A DNA stretch of 64,000 nucleotides, taken from NCBI RefSeq assembly GCF_029813775.1, contig NZ_JARVKW010000006.1, positions 186,001 through 250,000 on the forward strand, written 5' to 3'. This DNA comes from Streptomyces sp. DH24 (GTDB lineage: Bacteria; Actinomycetota; Actinomycetes; Streptomycetales; Streptomycetaceae). A model generated the notes under the pieces. The model saw only the letters and a list, made by a program, of their open reading frames with translations. It was not told the origin of the DNA and did no database searches. Shown here piece after piece: positions 17,623 through 25,784 of this stretch (its first letter is position 1; each line of letters starts with the position of its first letter). The position numbers and the translations under genes are program-made.

Positions 17623-17943
17623 GGACGGCCCCGGCTCCGCGGCTCGCGCCCGCCGCTCGCGGCGTGCGGCGCTCGTCGACGCGCTCACCGCCGTCACCGA
17701 GGCCCCGGGGGCCGGCCGGCGGTCCCACAGCAACCCGGCGCCACGGTCGACCGGACGCCGGACGGGTCGCGCGGGGCGCGGTCGACCGGACGCCGGGTGG
17801 CTCGCGCGGGGCACGGTCCGCCGAGTGCCGGTCCGCTTCCGTGGGCCGTGCGGGGCAGCCCCCGAGCGCCGGTCCGCCTCCCTCGGCCGCGCAGGGCAGT
17901 CAGCCGAGCGTTGGCCGCCCCCGCCGCCCCCCCGCAGGGCGCC
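17623..17943. other. Noncoding interval between convergent genes, with degenerate 35-bp repeats
   Basis: About 320 bases of very GC-rich DNA between the helicase stop and the LysR stop. Two near-identical 35-base units (17744-17778, 17779-17813) share a first half that includes GGTCGACCGG, and degenerate copies continue to about 17915. No credible gene or clear terminator is visible. Confidence 0.55.
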
Positions 17944-18870
17944 TCACCCTGCCGTCGGCCCGCGCCCTCCTGTCGCCGTCCGGCACGCCTCGGCGTAGGC
18001 CCGTACCAGTGGGCTGTGCGCGTCCTGCCGGCGCCAGGCGAGGGCGTAGCGGCTCGGGGCGAGGCCGCGGACCGGGCGGGTCACCACGCCGCCGAGGGTG
18101 ATCAGCGGGGCGTTGCCCGCCGCGACCAGGCACACCCCCAGCCCCGCGACCAGCGCCTCGTACGTCTCCTCCGTGCCGGCGACCTCCGCCCCGACACGCG
18201 GCTCGCGCCCGCCGCGCGCGTCGAGGGCCAGCCAGTGGCCCCGCAGCACCCCGGCGCTGCCCGGCAGCGCGAGGAACGGCTCGTCGAGGAGGTCGGCGAA
18301 GTCGATCCCGGGCCGGGAGGCGAGCGGGTGGTCCTCGGGGAGGGCGACGAGGCGCGGTTCCTCGGCGACCACCGTCCACTCGTAGCGCTCCGGGTCCGGC
18401 AGCGGCAGCCAGACGAAGGCGACGTCGGCGTGCCCGTTCGCGAGGCCCGCCGTGGGGTCCTCCCAGCTCACCTGCCGCAGCCGCGGCACCGCCTCCGGAC
18501 AGGCGGCCGAGAACCGCGACCGCACGGCGGGCAGCAGCCCTCCGCGGCCGGGGCTGGTGCTCATGCCGACGACCAGCGTGCCGCGCTCCGCCGCCCGGGC
18601 CGCCGCCACGGCCGCAGCGCCCTCCCGCCAGGCGTCCAGTACCCGCCGGGCGTGCGGCAGGAGCGCGCCGCCGGCCGCGGTGAGGGACACGCCGGACGGG
18701 TCGCGCCGGAACAGCGTGACTCCCAACTGCCGCTCCAGCGCCCGTACTTGCTTGCTGAGCGCGGGCTGGGACACGTACAGCCGCTCGGCCGCGCGCGTGA
18801 AGTGCAACTCCTCGGCCACGGTCAGGAAGTAGCGCAGGTCCCGCACATGAACGTCAGTCGTCATAACCAT
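17944..18870 (-). CDS. LysR-family transcriptional regulator
   Basis: 308 residues. The N-terminal winged helix-turn-helix is canonical (LRYFLTVAEELHFTRAAERL, then VSQPALSKQVRALE). The rest is the periplasmic-binding-like co-inducer domain. It is divergent from the SDR gene at 19018, the usual layout for a LysR regulator and its target. A T-N11-A palindrome overlaps the proposed start, so autorepression is likely. The start is uncertain: ATG at 18870, ATG at 18864 and GTG at 18846 are all in frame with no convincing ribosome site, and the transcript might be leaderless. Confidence 0.9.
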   Translation of the reverse strand: MVMTTDVHVRDLRYFLTVAEELHFTRAAERLYVSQPALSKQVRALERQLGVTLFRRDPSGVSLTAAGGALLPHARRVLDAWREGAAAVAAARAAERGTLVVGMSTSPGRGGLLPAVRSRFSAACPEAVPRLRQVSWEDPTAGLANGHADVAFVWLPLPDPERYEWTVVAEEPRLVALPEDHPLASRPGIDFADLLDEPFLALPGSAGVLRGHWLALDARGGREPRVGAEVAGTEETYEALVAGLGVCLVAAGNAPLITLGGVVTRPVRGLAPSRYALAWRRQDAHSPLVRAYAEACRTATGGRGPTAG

Positions 18871-18877
18871 CGGTTAT
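18863..18877. promoter_or_regulatory. Candidate LysR-type operator (T-N11-A palindrome)
   Basis: ATAACC-ATC-GGTTAT is a perfect inverted repeat and contains TAACCATCGGTTA, fitting the T-N11-A box of LysR regulators. It overlaps the start region of the regulator gene and faces the SDR gene 140 bases away. Confidence 0.6.
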
Positions 18878-18934
18878 CAGTCAGGGTCTTGGACGGGCAA
18901 CTGCCCACTGCCGCAGGCTCGTTCACGCAAGCAG

Positions 18935-18986
18935 GAGCGCGGACGGCGAGCGCGGACGACGAGCGCGGACGGCGGGCGCGGACGAC
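18935..18986. repeat. Four tandem 13-bp repeats upstream of the SDR gene
   Basis: Units at 18935, 18948, 18961 and 18974 follow G(A/G)GCGCGGACG(G/A)C, with the variable base alternating, so it can also be read as a 26-bp unit twice. They lie between the LysR operator and the SDR ribosome site and may change spacing in the intergenic region. Confidence 0.8.
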
Positions 18987-19017
18987 GAGAACGAGCGACG
19001 GACACAGGGGAGCGGGC

Positions 19018-19848
19018 ATGCACAAGGTCTGGCTGATCACGGGCGCGAGCAGCGGTTTCGGGCGGGCGATCGCCGAGGCGGCGCTGGCCGCGGGCGACGT
19101 CGTGGTGGGGGCGGCCCGGCGCGCGGAGGCGCTGGCGGACCTGGTGGCCGCGCACCCCGACCAGATGGAGGCGCTGCCGCTGGACGTCACCGACACCGCC
19201 GCCGCGGAGGCGGCCGTGCGGGACGTCGTGGCGCGGCACGGTCGGATCGACGTGCTGGTCAACAACGCGGGCCGTACGCACGTCGGCGCCCTGGAGGAGA
19301 CGACGGACGCGGAGCTGCGCGAGCTGTTCGAGCTGCACGTCTTCGGTCCCGCCACGCTGGTGCGGGCCGTGCTGCCGCACATGCGCCGGCGGCGCTCGGG
19401 CGCGATCGTGCAGATGAGCAGCATGGGCGGGCAGATGTCGGTGGCGGGCTTCGGGGCGTACAGCGGCACGAAGTTCGCGCTGGAGGGCATGTCCGAGGCG
19501 CTCGCGGACGAGGTGCGGGAGTTCGGCGTGAAGGTGCTGATCGTCGAGCCGGGCGCGTTCCGCACGTCGCTGTTCGCGGGCGGCCGGGCGGGCGTGAGCG
19601 CCGACAGCGGGCGGTACCCGAAGGTGTCGCGGACGCGCGCGTACGTCGAGAGCGGCGACGGTACGCAGCCCGGCGACCCGGCGAAGGCGGCGGCGCTCGT
19701 CCTGGCCGCGCTGGACGCCGAGGACACGCCGCTGCGCCTGCCGCTCGGCGACGACGCGGTCACGGCCGTGCTCGACCATCTCGACCGGGTGCGCGCCGAG
19801 GTGACGGCGTGGGAGAAGCGGACCCGGAACACCGCGTTCGACGCGTGA
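19018..19848 (+). CDS. Short-chain dehydrogenase/reductase
   Basis: 276 residues with classical SDR hallmarks: TGASSGFG cofactor loop (8-15), NNAG (82-85), a catalytic Ser at 134/135, and YSGTK (Tyr148, Lys152). The start ATG is preceded by GGGGAG. It uses NAD(P)(H) to oxidise or reduce a small-molecule alcohol or ketone, and the substrate cannot be told. Probably controlled by the divergent LysR regulator. Confidence 0.9.
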   Translation: MHKVWLITGASSGFGRAIAEAALAAGDVVVGAARRAEALADLVAAHPDQMEALPLDVTDTAAAEAAVRDVVARHGRIDVLVNNAGRTHVGALEETTDAELRELFELHVFGPATLVRAVLPHMRRRRSGAIVQMSSMGGQMSVAGFGAYSGTKFALEGMSEALADEVREFGVKVLIVEPGAFRTSLFAGGRAGVSADSGRYPKVSRTRAYVESGDGTQPGDPAKAAALVLAALDAEDTPLRLPLGDDAVTAVLDHLDRVRAEVTAWEKRTRNTAFDA

Positions 19849-20100
19849 AGGGCCTGGTCGCGCGGTCGGCGCCGCACGGGCGGGCGCCGGCCGCGGGCCG
19901 CCGTGCCGTGCGGCTTGTCTGTTAAGTCCGTGCACGGCCTCTTGTGCAATTCCTGTGGAAGCCTCAATCTTTCGGCTGACGCACAGGCGCGTCGGCACAT
20001 GGCGTTGACATGCCCCTGCCATACGCGCCTGCTCCGTCGTGCGTGGATCGACCGCACCATCCCCACACCAGCGCACCACCGATTGAGGAGGACCCCTCAG

Positions 20101-21678
20101 ATGGCAGTGATGCGTCATGCCCGGCGAAGACTGACCGCCATCGGCGCGGTGGCCGGCGCGGCACTCGCCGCGAGCCTCGTCTCCGCCCTCCCCGCCGGCG
20201 CCGCCCCGGCGCCCGAAGGCCGGATCCAGTACGAGGGCGCGGCGAACGCCGTCGCCGACAGCTACATCGTGACCCTCAGGGCCGACGAGGCGAAGGCCGG
20301 TTCCGCCGAGGGCCGCGCCCTGGCCAAGAAGTACGGCGCCTCGATCGAGCGGACCTACACCAAGGCCCTGAACGGCTACGCGATCGAGGCCTCCGAGACC
20401 GAGGCGAAACGTCTCGCCGCCGACCCGGCCGTCGCCTCCGTCGTCCAGAACCGCACCTTCACCATCACGGGCACGCAGCCCAACCCGCCCTCCTGGGGCC
20501 TGGACCGCATCGACCAGCGGAACCTGCCGCGCGACAACTCCTACACCTATCCGGACTCCGCCGGTCAGGGCGTGACGGCGTACATCATCGACACCGGCGT
20601 CCGCATCACCCACAGCGACTTCGGCGGTCGCGCCTCCTACGGCTACGACGCCGTCGACAACGACAACACCGCCCAGGACGGCAACGGCCACGGCACGCAC
20701 GTCGCCGGCACGGTCGCGGGCAACGCGTACGGCGTCGCCAAGAAGGCGAAGATCGTCGGCGTCCGTGTGCTGAACAACTCCGGTTCCGGCACCACCGCGG
20801 GCGTCGTCGCCGGCATCGACTGGGTGGCCCGCAACGCGGTCAAGCCGGCCGTCGCCAACATGTCCCTCGGCGGCGGCGCGGACAGCACCCTCGACGCCGC
20901 GGTCCGCAACGCCATCGCCTCCGGCATCACCTTCGCCGTCGCGGCCGGCAACGAGAACACCAACGCCTCCACCAAGTCCCCGGCCCGCGTCACCGAGGCC
21001 ATCACGGTCGGCGCCACCACCTCCACCGACGCCCGCGCCAGCTACTCCAACTACGGCTCGGTGCTCGACCTGTTCGCACCCGGCTCGTCGATCACCTCGG
21101 CGTGGCACACCGGCGACTCCGCCACCAACACCATCTCCGGCACGTCGATGGCGTCCCCGCACGTCGCCGGAGCCGCGGCGCTCTACCTGGCCGACAACCG
21201 CACGGCCACGCCCGCCCAGGTCTCCACCGCGCTGACGTCCGCCGCCACCACCGGCGTCGTCACCAGCCCCGGCACCGGCTCGCCCAACCTTCTGCTGTAC
21301 GTCGGCAGTGGCGGCACCACCCCGCCGCCCACCGGGCCGCGCTTCGAGAACAGCGCCGACTACGCCATCAACGACAACGCCACCACCGAGTCCCCGGTGA
21401 CCGTCTCCGGCGTCTCCGGCAACGCGCCCTCGGACCTGGCCGTCGAGGTGCGCATCGTCCACACCTACATCGGTGACCTCCAGGTTCAGCTGATCGCCCC
21501 CGACGGCACGGCGTACACGCTGAAGGCGTACGGCACCGGCGGCAGCGCGGACAACATCGACACCACGTACACCGTCAACGCCTCCTCCGAGGTGGCGAAC
21601 GGCACGTGGAAGCTGCGGGTCAGCGACAACGCGTCGTGGGACACCGGCCGCATCGACGCCTGGGCGCTGCAGTTCTGA
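20101..21678 (+). CDS. Secreted subtilisin-like serine protease (S8) with P-domain
   Basis: A 525-residue preproenzyme. Residues 1-35 are a signal peptide with a basic start and AGAA-type cleavage site. About 45-122 is an I9 propeptide (DSYIVTLR...). The catalytic domain has Asp164 (YIIDTG), His197 (GHGTHVAG) and Ser349 (GTSMASPH), and residues ~400-525 form a proprotein-convertase P-domain after a Gly/Thr/Pro linker. A strong GAGGAGG site precedes the ATG. Secreted and probably self-activated, degrading extracellular protein. Intergenic DNA upstream contains no identified operator. Confidence 0.95.
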   Translation: MAVMRHARRRLTAIGAVAGAALAASLVSALPAGAAPAPEGRIQYEGAANAVADSYIVTLRADEAKAGSAEGRALAKKYGASIERTYTKALNGYAIEASETEAKRLAADPAVASVVQNRTFTITGTQPNPPSWGLDRIDQRNLPRDNSYTYPDSAGQGVTAYIIDTGVRITHSDFGGRASYGYDAVDNDNTAQDGNGHGTHVAGTVAGNAYGVAKKAKIVGVRVLNNSGSGTTAGVVAGIDWVARNAVKPAVANMSLGGGADSTLDAAVRNAIASGITFAVAAGNENTNASTKSPARVTEAITVGATTSTDARASYSNYGSVLDLFAPGSSITSAWHTGDSATNTISGTSMASPHVAGAAALYLADNRTATPAQVSTALTSAATTGVVTSPGTGSPNLLLYVGSGGTTPPPTGPRFENSADYAINDNATTESPVTVSGVSGNAPSDLAVEVRIVHTYIGDLQVQLIAPDGTAYTLKAYGTGGSADNIDTTYTVNASSEVANGTWKLRVSDNASWDTGRIDAWALQF

Positions 21679-21860
21679 CGCACCCTCGCCCCTGCGGGCA
21701 GCCGCCCCGCTCCCGCGTTCCCGACGCGGGGGCGGGGCACACCCGGTGACGGCGGTGACGGCGCGGCAGGAGGAGCCGGCGGGCTCGCTTACGATGCGGC
21801 GAGTCGTACATCAGTTCCCCCGCGTGCCCGCCACGCCCCGCCGCCCGAACCAGGAGCACG

Positions 21861-23021
21861 GTGCCCGTGTCCGTTCCGCCGCCCCCCGGCCCGCACCGGC
21901 CGCCGCAGGGGCCGTACCCGCCGTACCCGCCCCCTCCGCAGGGCCCGTACGGCCCTTGGGGACCGGCGCCCGTCCCGTACGGCGGCCGGGCGGCCGTCAA
22001 CGGGGTCGCCATCGCCGCGCTCGTGCTCGGCATCCTCTGCTTCCTGCCCGCCGCGGGGCTCGTCCTGGGGCTGATCGCGCTGCGGCAGATCAGGCGGCGC
22101 GGCGAGCGCGGCCGGGGCATGGCGATCGCCGGCGCCGTGCTGTCCGCCGTCGGCCTCGCCCTGTGGACGGCGTCGCTGGCCACGGGCGCCGCGTCCGACC
22201 TGTGGGAGGGCTTCAGGAACGGCGCGAACGGCAACTCCACGCTCACCCTCGACAAGGGCGACTGCTTCGACTCGCCCGGCGGCCTGGAGGGCATGGCGTA
22301 CGACGTCGACCCGGTGCCCTGCGCGGGCGAGCACGACGGAGAGGTGTTCGCCGTGGTCACCCTGCCCGGCGGCGCCTTCCCCGGCGACGACTCGCTCACC
22401 GACACCGCCGACGACAAGTGCTACGCCCTGAAGGACACCTACGCGATGGACGGCTGGGCCGTGCCGGGACATGTCGACGTGTACCACCTCGTGCCGTCCC
22501 GGGACAGCTGGCGCTTCGGCGACCACGAGATCACCTGCGTGTTCGGCAACACGGACGGGAAGGGTTCGCTGACGGGTTCGCTGCGCAGCGACGAGACCAC
22601 GCTCGACCGCCATCAGGTCGCCTACCTGGAGTCGGTCCGCGTCCTCAACGCGGCGATGGACGAGGCCCCCGAGGAGGAGTACGTCGAGGACGACCTGCCC
22701 GGCCACCAGGCGTGGGCGGACGGCGTCGCCGACGCGCTGACCGAGCAGGCCGGCATGTTGCGCGGCCACGACTGGCCGGCCGGTGCCAGGCAGCCGGTCG
22801 CCGACCTGGTCGAGGACCTGGAGGCCGCGCGGAAGGAGTGGGCGCGGGCGGGCGGCGCCGCCGACGCGGACGCCTTCCACGAGCACTACGACAGGGCCCT
22901 GGAACTGACCGACCCCCAGAGGTCGGTCACGGCGCGCAAGGCTCTGGGCCTGGCCACGACTCCGCCCGCATATGAGGAGAGCGGTGGAGACGCGGCGGAG
23001 GACCCCGGCCTTCAGGTGTGA
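21861..23021 (+). CDS. DUF4190-type membrane protein with extracytoplasmic domain
   Basis: 386 residues starting at GTG, with AGGAG upstream. A Pro/Tyr/Gly-rich cytoplasmic start (to ~45) is followed by two membrane helices (about 50-75 and 87-110) separated by LRQIRRRGERG, the usual DUF4190 pattern. The remaining ~270 residues are probably outside the membrane and contain cysteine pairs (KGDCFDS, VPCAGEH, DKCYAL, ITCVFG), resembling septum-formation-type domains. Function unknown. Confidence 0.8.
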   Translation: MPVSVPPPPGPHRPPQGPYPPYPPPPQGPYGPWGPAPVPYGGRAAVNGVAIAALVLGILCFLPAAGLVLGLIALRQIRRRGERGRGMAIAGAVLSAVGLALWTASLATGAASDLWEGFRNGANGNSTLTLDKGDCFDSPGGLEGMAYDVDPVPCAGEHDGEVFAVVTLPGGAFPGDDSLTDTADDKCYALKDTYAMDGWAVPGHVDVYHLVPSRDSWRFGDHEITCVFGNTDGKGSLTGSLRSDETTLDRHQVAYLESVRVLNAAMDEAPEEEYVEDDLPGHQAWADGVADALTEQAGMLRGHDWPAGARQPVADLVEDLEAARKEWARAGGAADADAFHEHYDRALELTDPQRSVTARKALGLATTPPAYEESGGDAAEDPGLQV

Positions 23022-23168
23022 CGGCTCTTATAGCGGGGAGAAAGTGCCTGCGTAAAGGGAGTGGTGGGCACAAGTCATCACATCGGGTGATTCTCTGGCC
23101 TTTGCTTGCATGGCACAACCCACGGTTGCCAGGCTGTTGCTGTCTGTACAACCTGATGGGAGCGGCCA

Positions 23169-23921
23169 GTGACATTCGGTGAGCAGCCGGCGTACCTGCG
23201 TGTCGCGGGTGATCTCCGCAAGAAGATCGTCGACGGCCTGCTGCCCCCGCACACCCGCCTCCCCTCCCAGGCCCGGATCCGCGAGGAGTACGGCGTCTCT
23301 GACACCGTCGCGCTGGAGGCACGCAAGGTGCTGATGGCCGAAGGTCTGGTCGAGGGCCGCTCCGGCTCGGGGACGTATGTGCGTGAGCGGCCCGTGCCCC
23401 GCAGGATCGCCCGCTCCGGCTTCCGCCCGGCCGGGGGCGCCACGCCCTTTCGCCAGGAGCAGGCCGACCTCGGCGTGCGCGGCACCTGGGAGTCCAGCAG
23501 CGAGCAGACCGAGGCGAGCCGGGCCGTCGCCGAGCGGCTCGCCGTCAAGCCCGGTGACCGCGTGATGTGCACGCGGTACGTCTTCCGGGAGGCCGGCGAG
23601 GCGACGATGCTCTCCACCTCCTGGGAGCCCCTCGCCGTCACGGGCCGCACGCCGGTGATGCTGCCCGAGGAGGGCCCGCTCGGCGGCATGGGCGTCGTCG
23701 AGCGCATGGCCGCCATCGACGTCGTCGTCGACAACGTCGTGGAGGAGGTCGGCGCCCGCCCCGGCCTCGCCGAGGAACTGCTCCTGCTCGGCGGCGTCCC
23801 CGGACACGTCGTCCTCGTCATCCAGCGCACCTTCTACGCCTCGGGCCGCCCCGTGGAGACGGCGGACGTGGTGATCCCGGCGGACCGGTACCGGGCGGCG
23901 TACCACCTACCGGTGAAGTAG
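23169..23921 (+). CDS. GntR-family (HutC-type) transcriptional regulator
   Basis: 250 residues with an N-terminal GntR winged helix (YLRVAGDLRKKIVDG, LPSQARIREEYGVSD) and a C-terminal UTRA ligand-binding fold (about 90-240) ending in the usual RTFYASGRPVE-like strand. Starts at GTG. Regulators of this subfamily are inactivated by small effectors such as sugars or amino-acid derivatives. The ligand and targets are not evident from neighbours, and no palindromic operator was found directly upstream. Confidence 0.9.
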   Translation: MTFGEQPAYLRVAGDLRKKIVDGLLPPHTRLPSQARIREEYGVSDTVALEARKVLMAEGLVEGRSGSGTYVRERPVPRRIARSGFRPAGGATPFRQEQADLGVRGTWESSSEQTEASRAVAERLAVKPGDRVMCTRYVFREAGEATMLSTSWEPLAVTGRTPVMLPEEGPLGGMGVVERMAAIDVVVDNVVEEVGARPGLAEELLLLGGVPGHVVLVIQRTFYASGRPVETADVVIPADRYRAAYHLPVK

Positions 23922-24341
23922 CCGGACCTCTCCGGGGGTGTGACCGGGGGCGGTCGCCGGGCCCTCGCGGACCCTCGGAGGGGGCGCGTTCCGGGATGCG
24001 CCGGGCGGCGCGCGAGCGTGATGCAGCACACTCCGCGCACCCGCCTCGCCCGCTGCCCGACCGCCCCGCCCGGTCGCCACGACCCCCAACTCCGTTGAGA
24101 TTCCGCCGTTTTCGCAGGTCGGCTCCGGCAGCGGCGGCATGCCGCTGACCGGATGCGTCGTCCTTCCCGGGCGGCGCATCCGGCGTTGTGCGCCCCCTGA
24201 CCCCTGGCTGGTTGCGTACCTCTTCGTGAAAAGCCGTATTCGCTGCGTGAAGGTTGGGCGTAGGCTCGGGCATATGCGGATTGCGGTTTCCTTATCGGGC
24301 GGGGTGCGGCCTGGACCGCGGGCGGGAAATGGAGGGGCGCG
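23922..24341. other. Noncoding interval with a possible promoter
   Basis: About 420 bases. No frame has convincing codon usage. A TAGGCT hexamer at 24261-24266 is a good -10 sequence about 75 bases upstream of the SPOR gene, but no good -35 lies at 16-18 bases. Nothing else is recognised. Confidence 0.4.
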
Positions 24342-24533
24342 ATGAACGAGGGCACGGTCACTCTCCCCTGGCTCGTCGTCCGGCAGGACGACAACGGCAA
24401 TCGCTACCGCGTGGGCAGATACGCGACCCGGGCCGAGGCCCAGAAGATCGCGGACAGTCTCGACGCGCGCGGCCACAAGCGGCTCTACTGGGTCGAGAGG
24501 ATCGGCCAGAGCGAGGCGGGCAGCAGGCCTTAG
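24342..24533 (+). CDS. Small SPOR-domain-like protein
   Basis: 63 residues with ATG preceded by GGAGGG. The sequence WLVVRQDDNGNRYRVGRYATRAEAQKIAD fits a single SPOR-like fold (strand, helix, strand). Small proteins of this type are widespread in Streptomyces. SPOR domains bind glycan stripped of peptides, but without a signal peptide or membrane helix a cytoplasmic role is as likely here. The NUDIX gene follows after 36 bases. Confidence 0.75.
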   Translation: MNEGTVTLPWLVVRQDDNGNRYRVGRYATRAEAQKIADSLDARGHKRLYWVERIGQSEAGSRP

Positions 24534-24569
24534 CCGGTGCCCGGCCCGGGCTTCCCGTAGGCTCCCGGC

Positions 24570-24992
24570 ATGACCGAACGGATCGTGGTGGGTGCCGCCC
24601 TGCTCGACGGCGGCCGGCTGCTCGCCGCGCGTCGCAGTGCCCCCGCCGAGCTGGCCGGACGCTGGGAGCTGCCCGGCGGCAAGGTCGAGGACGGCGAGAC
24701 GCCCGACGCCGCCCTGGTGCGCGAACTGCGCGAGGAACTGGGCGTCCGGAGCGAGGCCGGCGAGCGCGTCCCGGGCCAGTGGCCGCTGAAGCCCCCGTAC
24801 ACCCTGCACGTCTGGACCGCCCGGCTGCTGCCCGGTTCGCCCGCGCCCGAGGCGCTCCAGGACCACGACGAGCTGCGCTGGCTCGGTCCCGACGAGATCT
24901 GGTCCGTCGACTGGCTCGACCAGGACGTGCCCGCCGTCCGGGCCGCTCTCACCCACCTCGGCCTCGATGTGGAGGGCGTAACGGGCGCATAG
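24570..24992 (+). CDS. NUDIX hydrolase, MutT-like
   Basis: 140 residues with a complete Nudix box, GGKVEDGETPDAALVREL followed by REELGV (about residues 35-57), which binds metal and cleaves nucleoside diphosphate-X bonds. Length and the start (VVGAALLDGGRLLAARR) resemble MutT/8-oxo-dGTP-type or related sanitising enzymes. Substrate not determined. Confidence 0.88.
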   Translation: MTERIVVGAALLDGGRLLAARRSAPAELAGRWELPGGKVEDGETPDAALVRELREELGVRSEAGERVPGQWPLKPPYTLHVWTARLLPGSPAPEALQDHDELRWLGPDEIWSVDWLDQDVPAVRAALTHLGLDVEGVTGA

Positions 24993-25096
24993 CGCCTGCC
25001 GGGGAGTGCACGCCGGGGGCGTGGGCGCATGACCTTCGTACGCCGTTCGTGCCACAGTGCGCCCTCCTGCGCGGTACCCGCGCCGGGATATCGGGT

Positions 25097-25558
25097 ATGT
25101 GCCCATTAACCCCACGAAACTGGACATGGGTGGGCTTGCTGGCCTGGGAAGTGATCGGCGTGATCGACACCGAAGGCGACTGCGCCGAGTGGACCTTTGC
25201 CGCGGACCCGGGCGCGGTCCGCACCGCTCGCGCCGCCGTGCGCGTCCAGTTGCGCGACTGGGACCTCGACAGCGTCGCCGACATGGCAGCGCTGCTGGTC
25301 AGCGAACTGGTCACCAACTCCCTGCGGCACGCCACGGGCCCCATCGGCGTGCGCCTGGTCCGCCGCCCCTCGGGCCTGCCCGGCGTCATCCTCGTGGAGG
25401 TCTCCGACCCGCTCCCCGACCCGCCCCGCCGCCGGGCCGCCCGCCCCGACGACGAGAGCGGGCGCGGGCTGGAACTCGTCGCCATCTCCTCGCGCCGCTG
25501 GGGCACCCGGCCCGACGAGGTGGGGAAGACGGTGTGGTTCGAACTCGCGGTGCCCTGA
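25097..25558 (+). CDS. HATPase_c ATP-binding protein (anti-sigma-factor-type kinase)
   Basis: About 153 residues from the ATG at 25097. A GTG at 25160 would give 132 residues and begins closer to the conserved domain. The GHKL fold is shown by LLVSELVTNSLRHA (N-box), VEVSDPLPDP and DDESGRGLELVAISS (G-box). RsbW/SpoIIAB-like proteins of this size are abundant in Streptomyces. They bind or phosphorylate anti-sigma antagonists, or act as partners of SpoIIE phosphatases such as the one encoded next. Confidence 0.8.
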   Translation: MCPLTPRNWTWVGLLAWEVIGVIDTEGDCAEWTFAADPGAVRTARAAVRVQLRDWDLDSVADMAALLVSELVTNSLRHATGPIGVRLVRRPSGLPGVILVEVSDPLPDPPRRRAARPDDESGRGLELVAISSRRWGTRPDEVGKTVWFELAVP

Positions 25559-25784
25559 AGGTCGCACGACCGGCGCACGCCGGCAGCCCGTGCCCCGATG
25601 TGTGATTCGGCGACGTGTTCCCTGGTTAGAAGACTGGAAGTGTTGTCGCAGCCGGGTCCGAAAACCGCCGGAACCGTGCTGTGATCGTGAACACCGTGTC
25701 GTGCGGCGCCGTAGTGCTGGATACTGCGGGCAGCCGCCCCCGGTGACCGGTGCCGGACGCGGTGAGCTGGAGGGGACGGTTCGC

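Noticed and set aside
15178..17814. Extension of the 13006 STAND frame to 1602 residues
   Set aside because: The upstream part is antisense of the SNF2 helicase with no domain content, whereas conserved sequence begins at about 15177.
18877..21462. 861-residue minus-strand frame across the SDR and subtilisin genes
   Set aside because: It spans two certain plus-strand genes and their intergenic region, and reads as repetitive Gly/Arg/Val.
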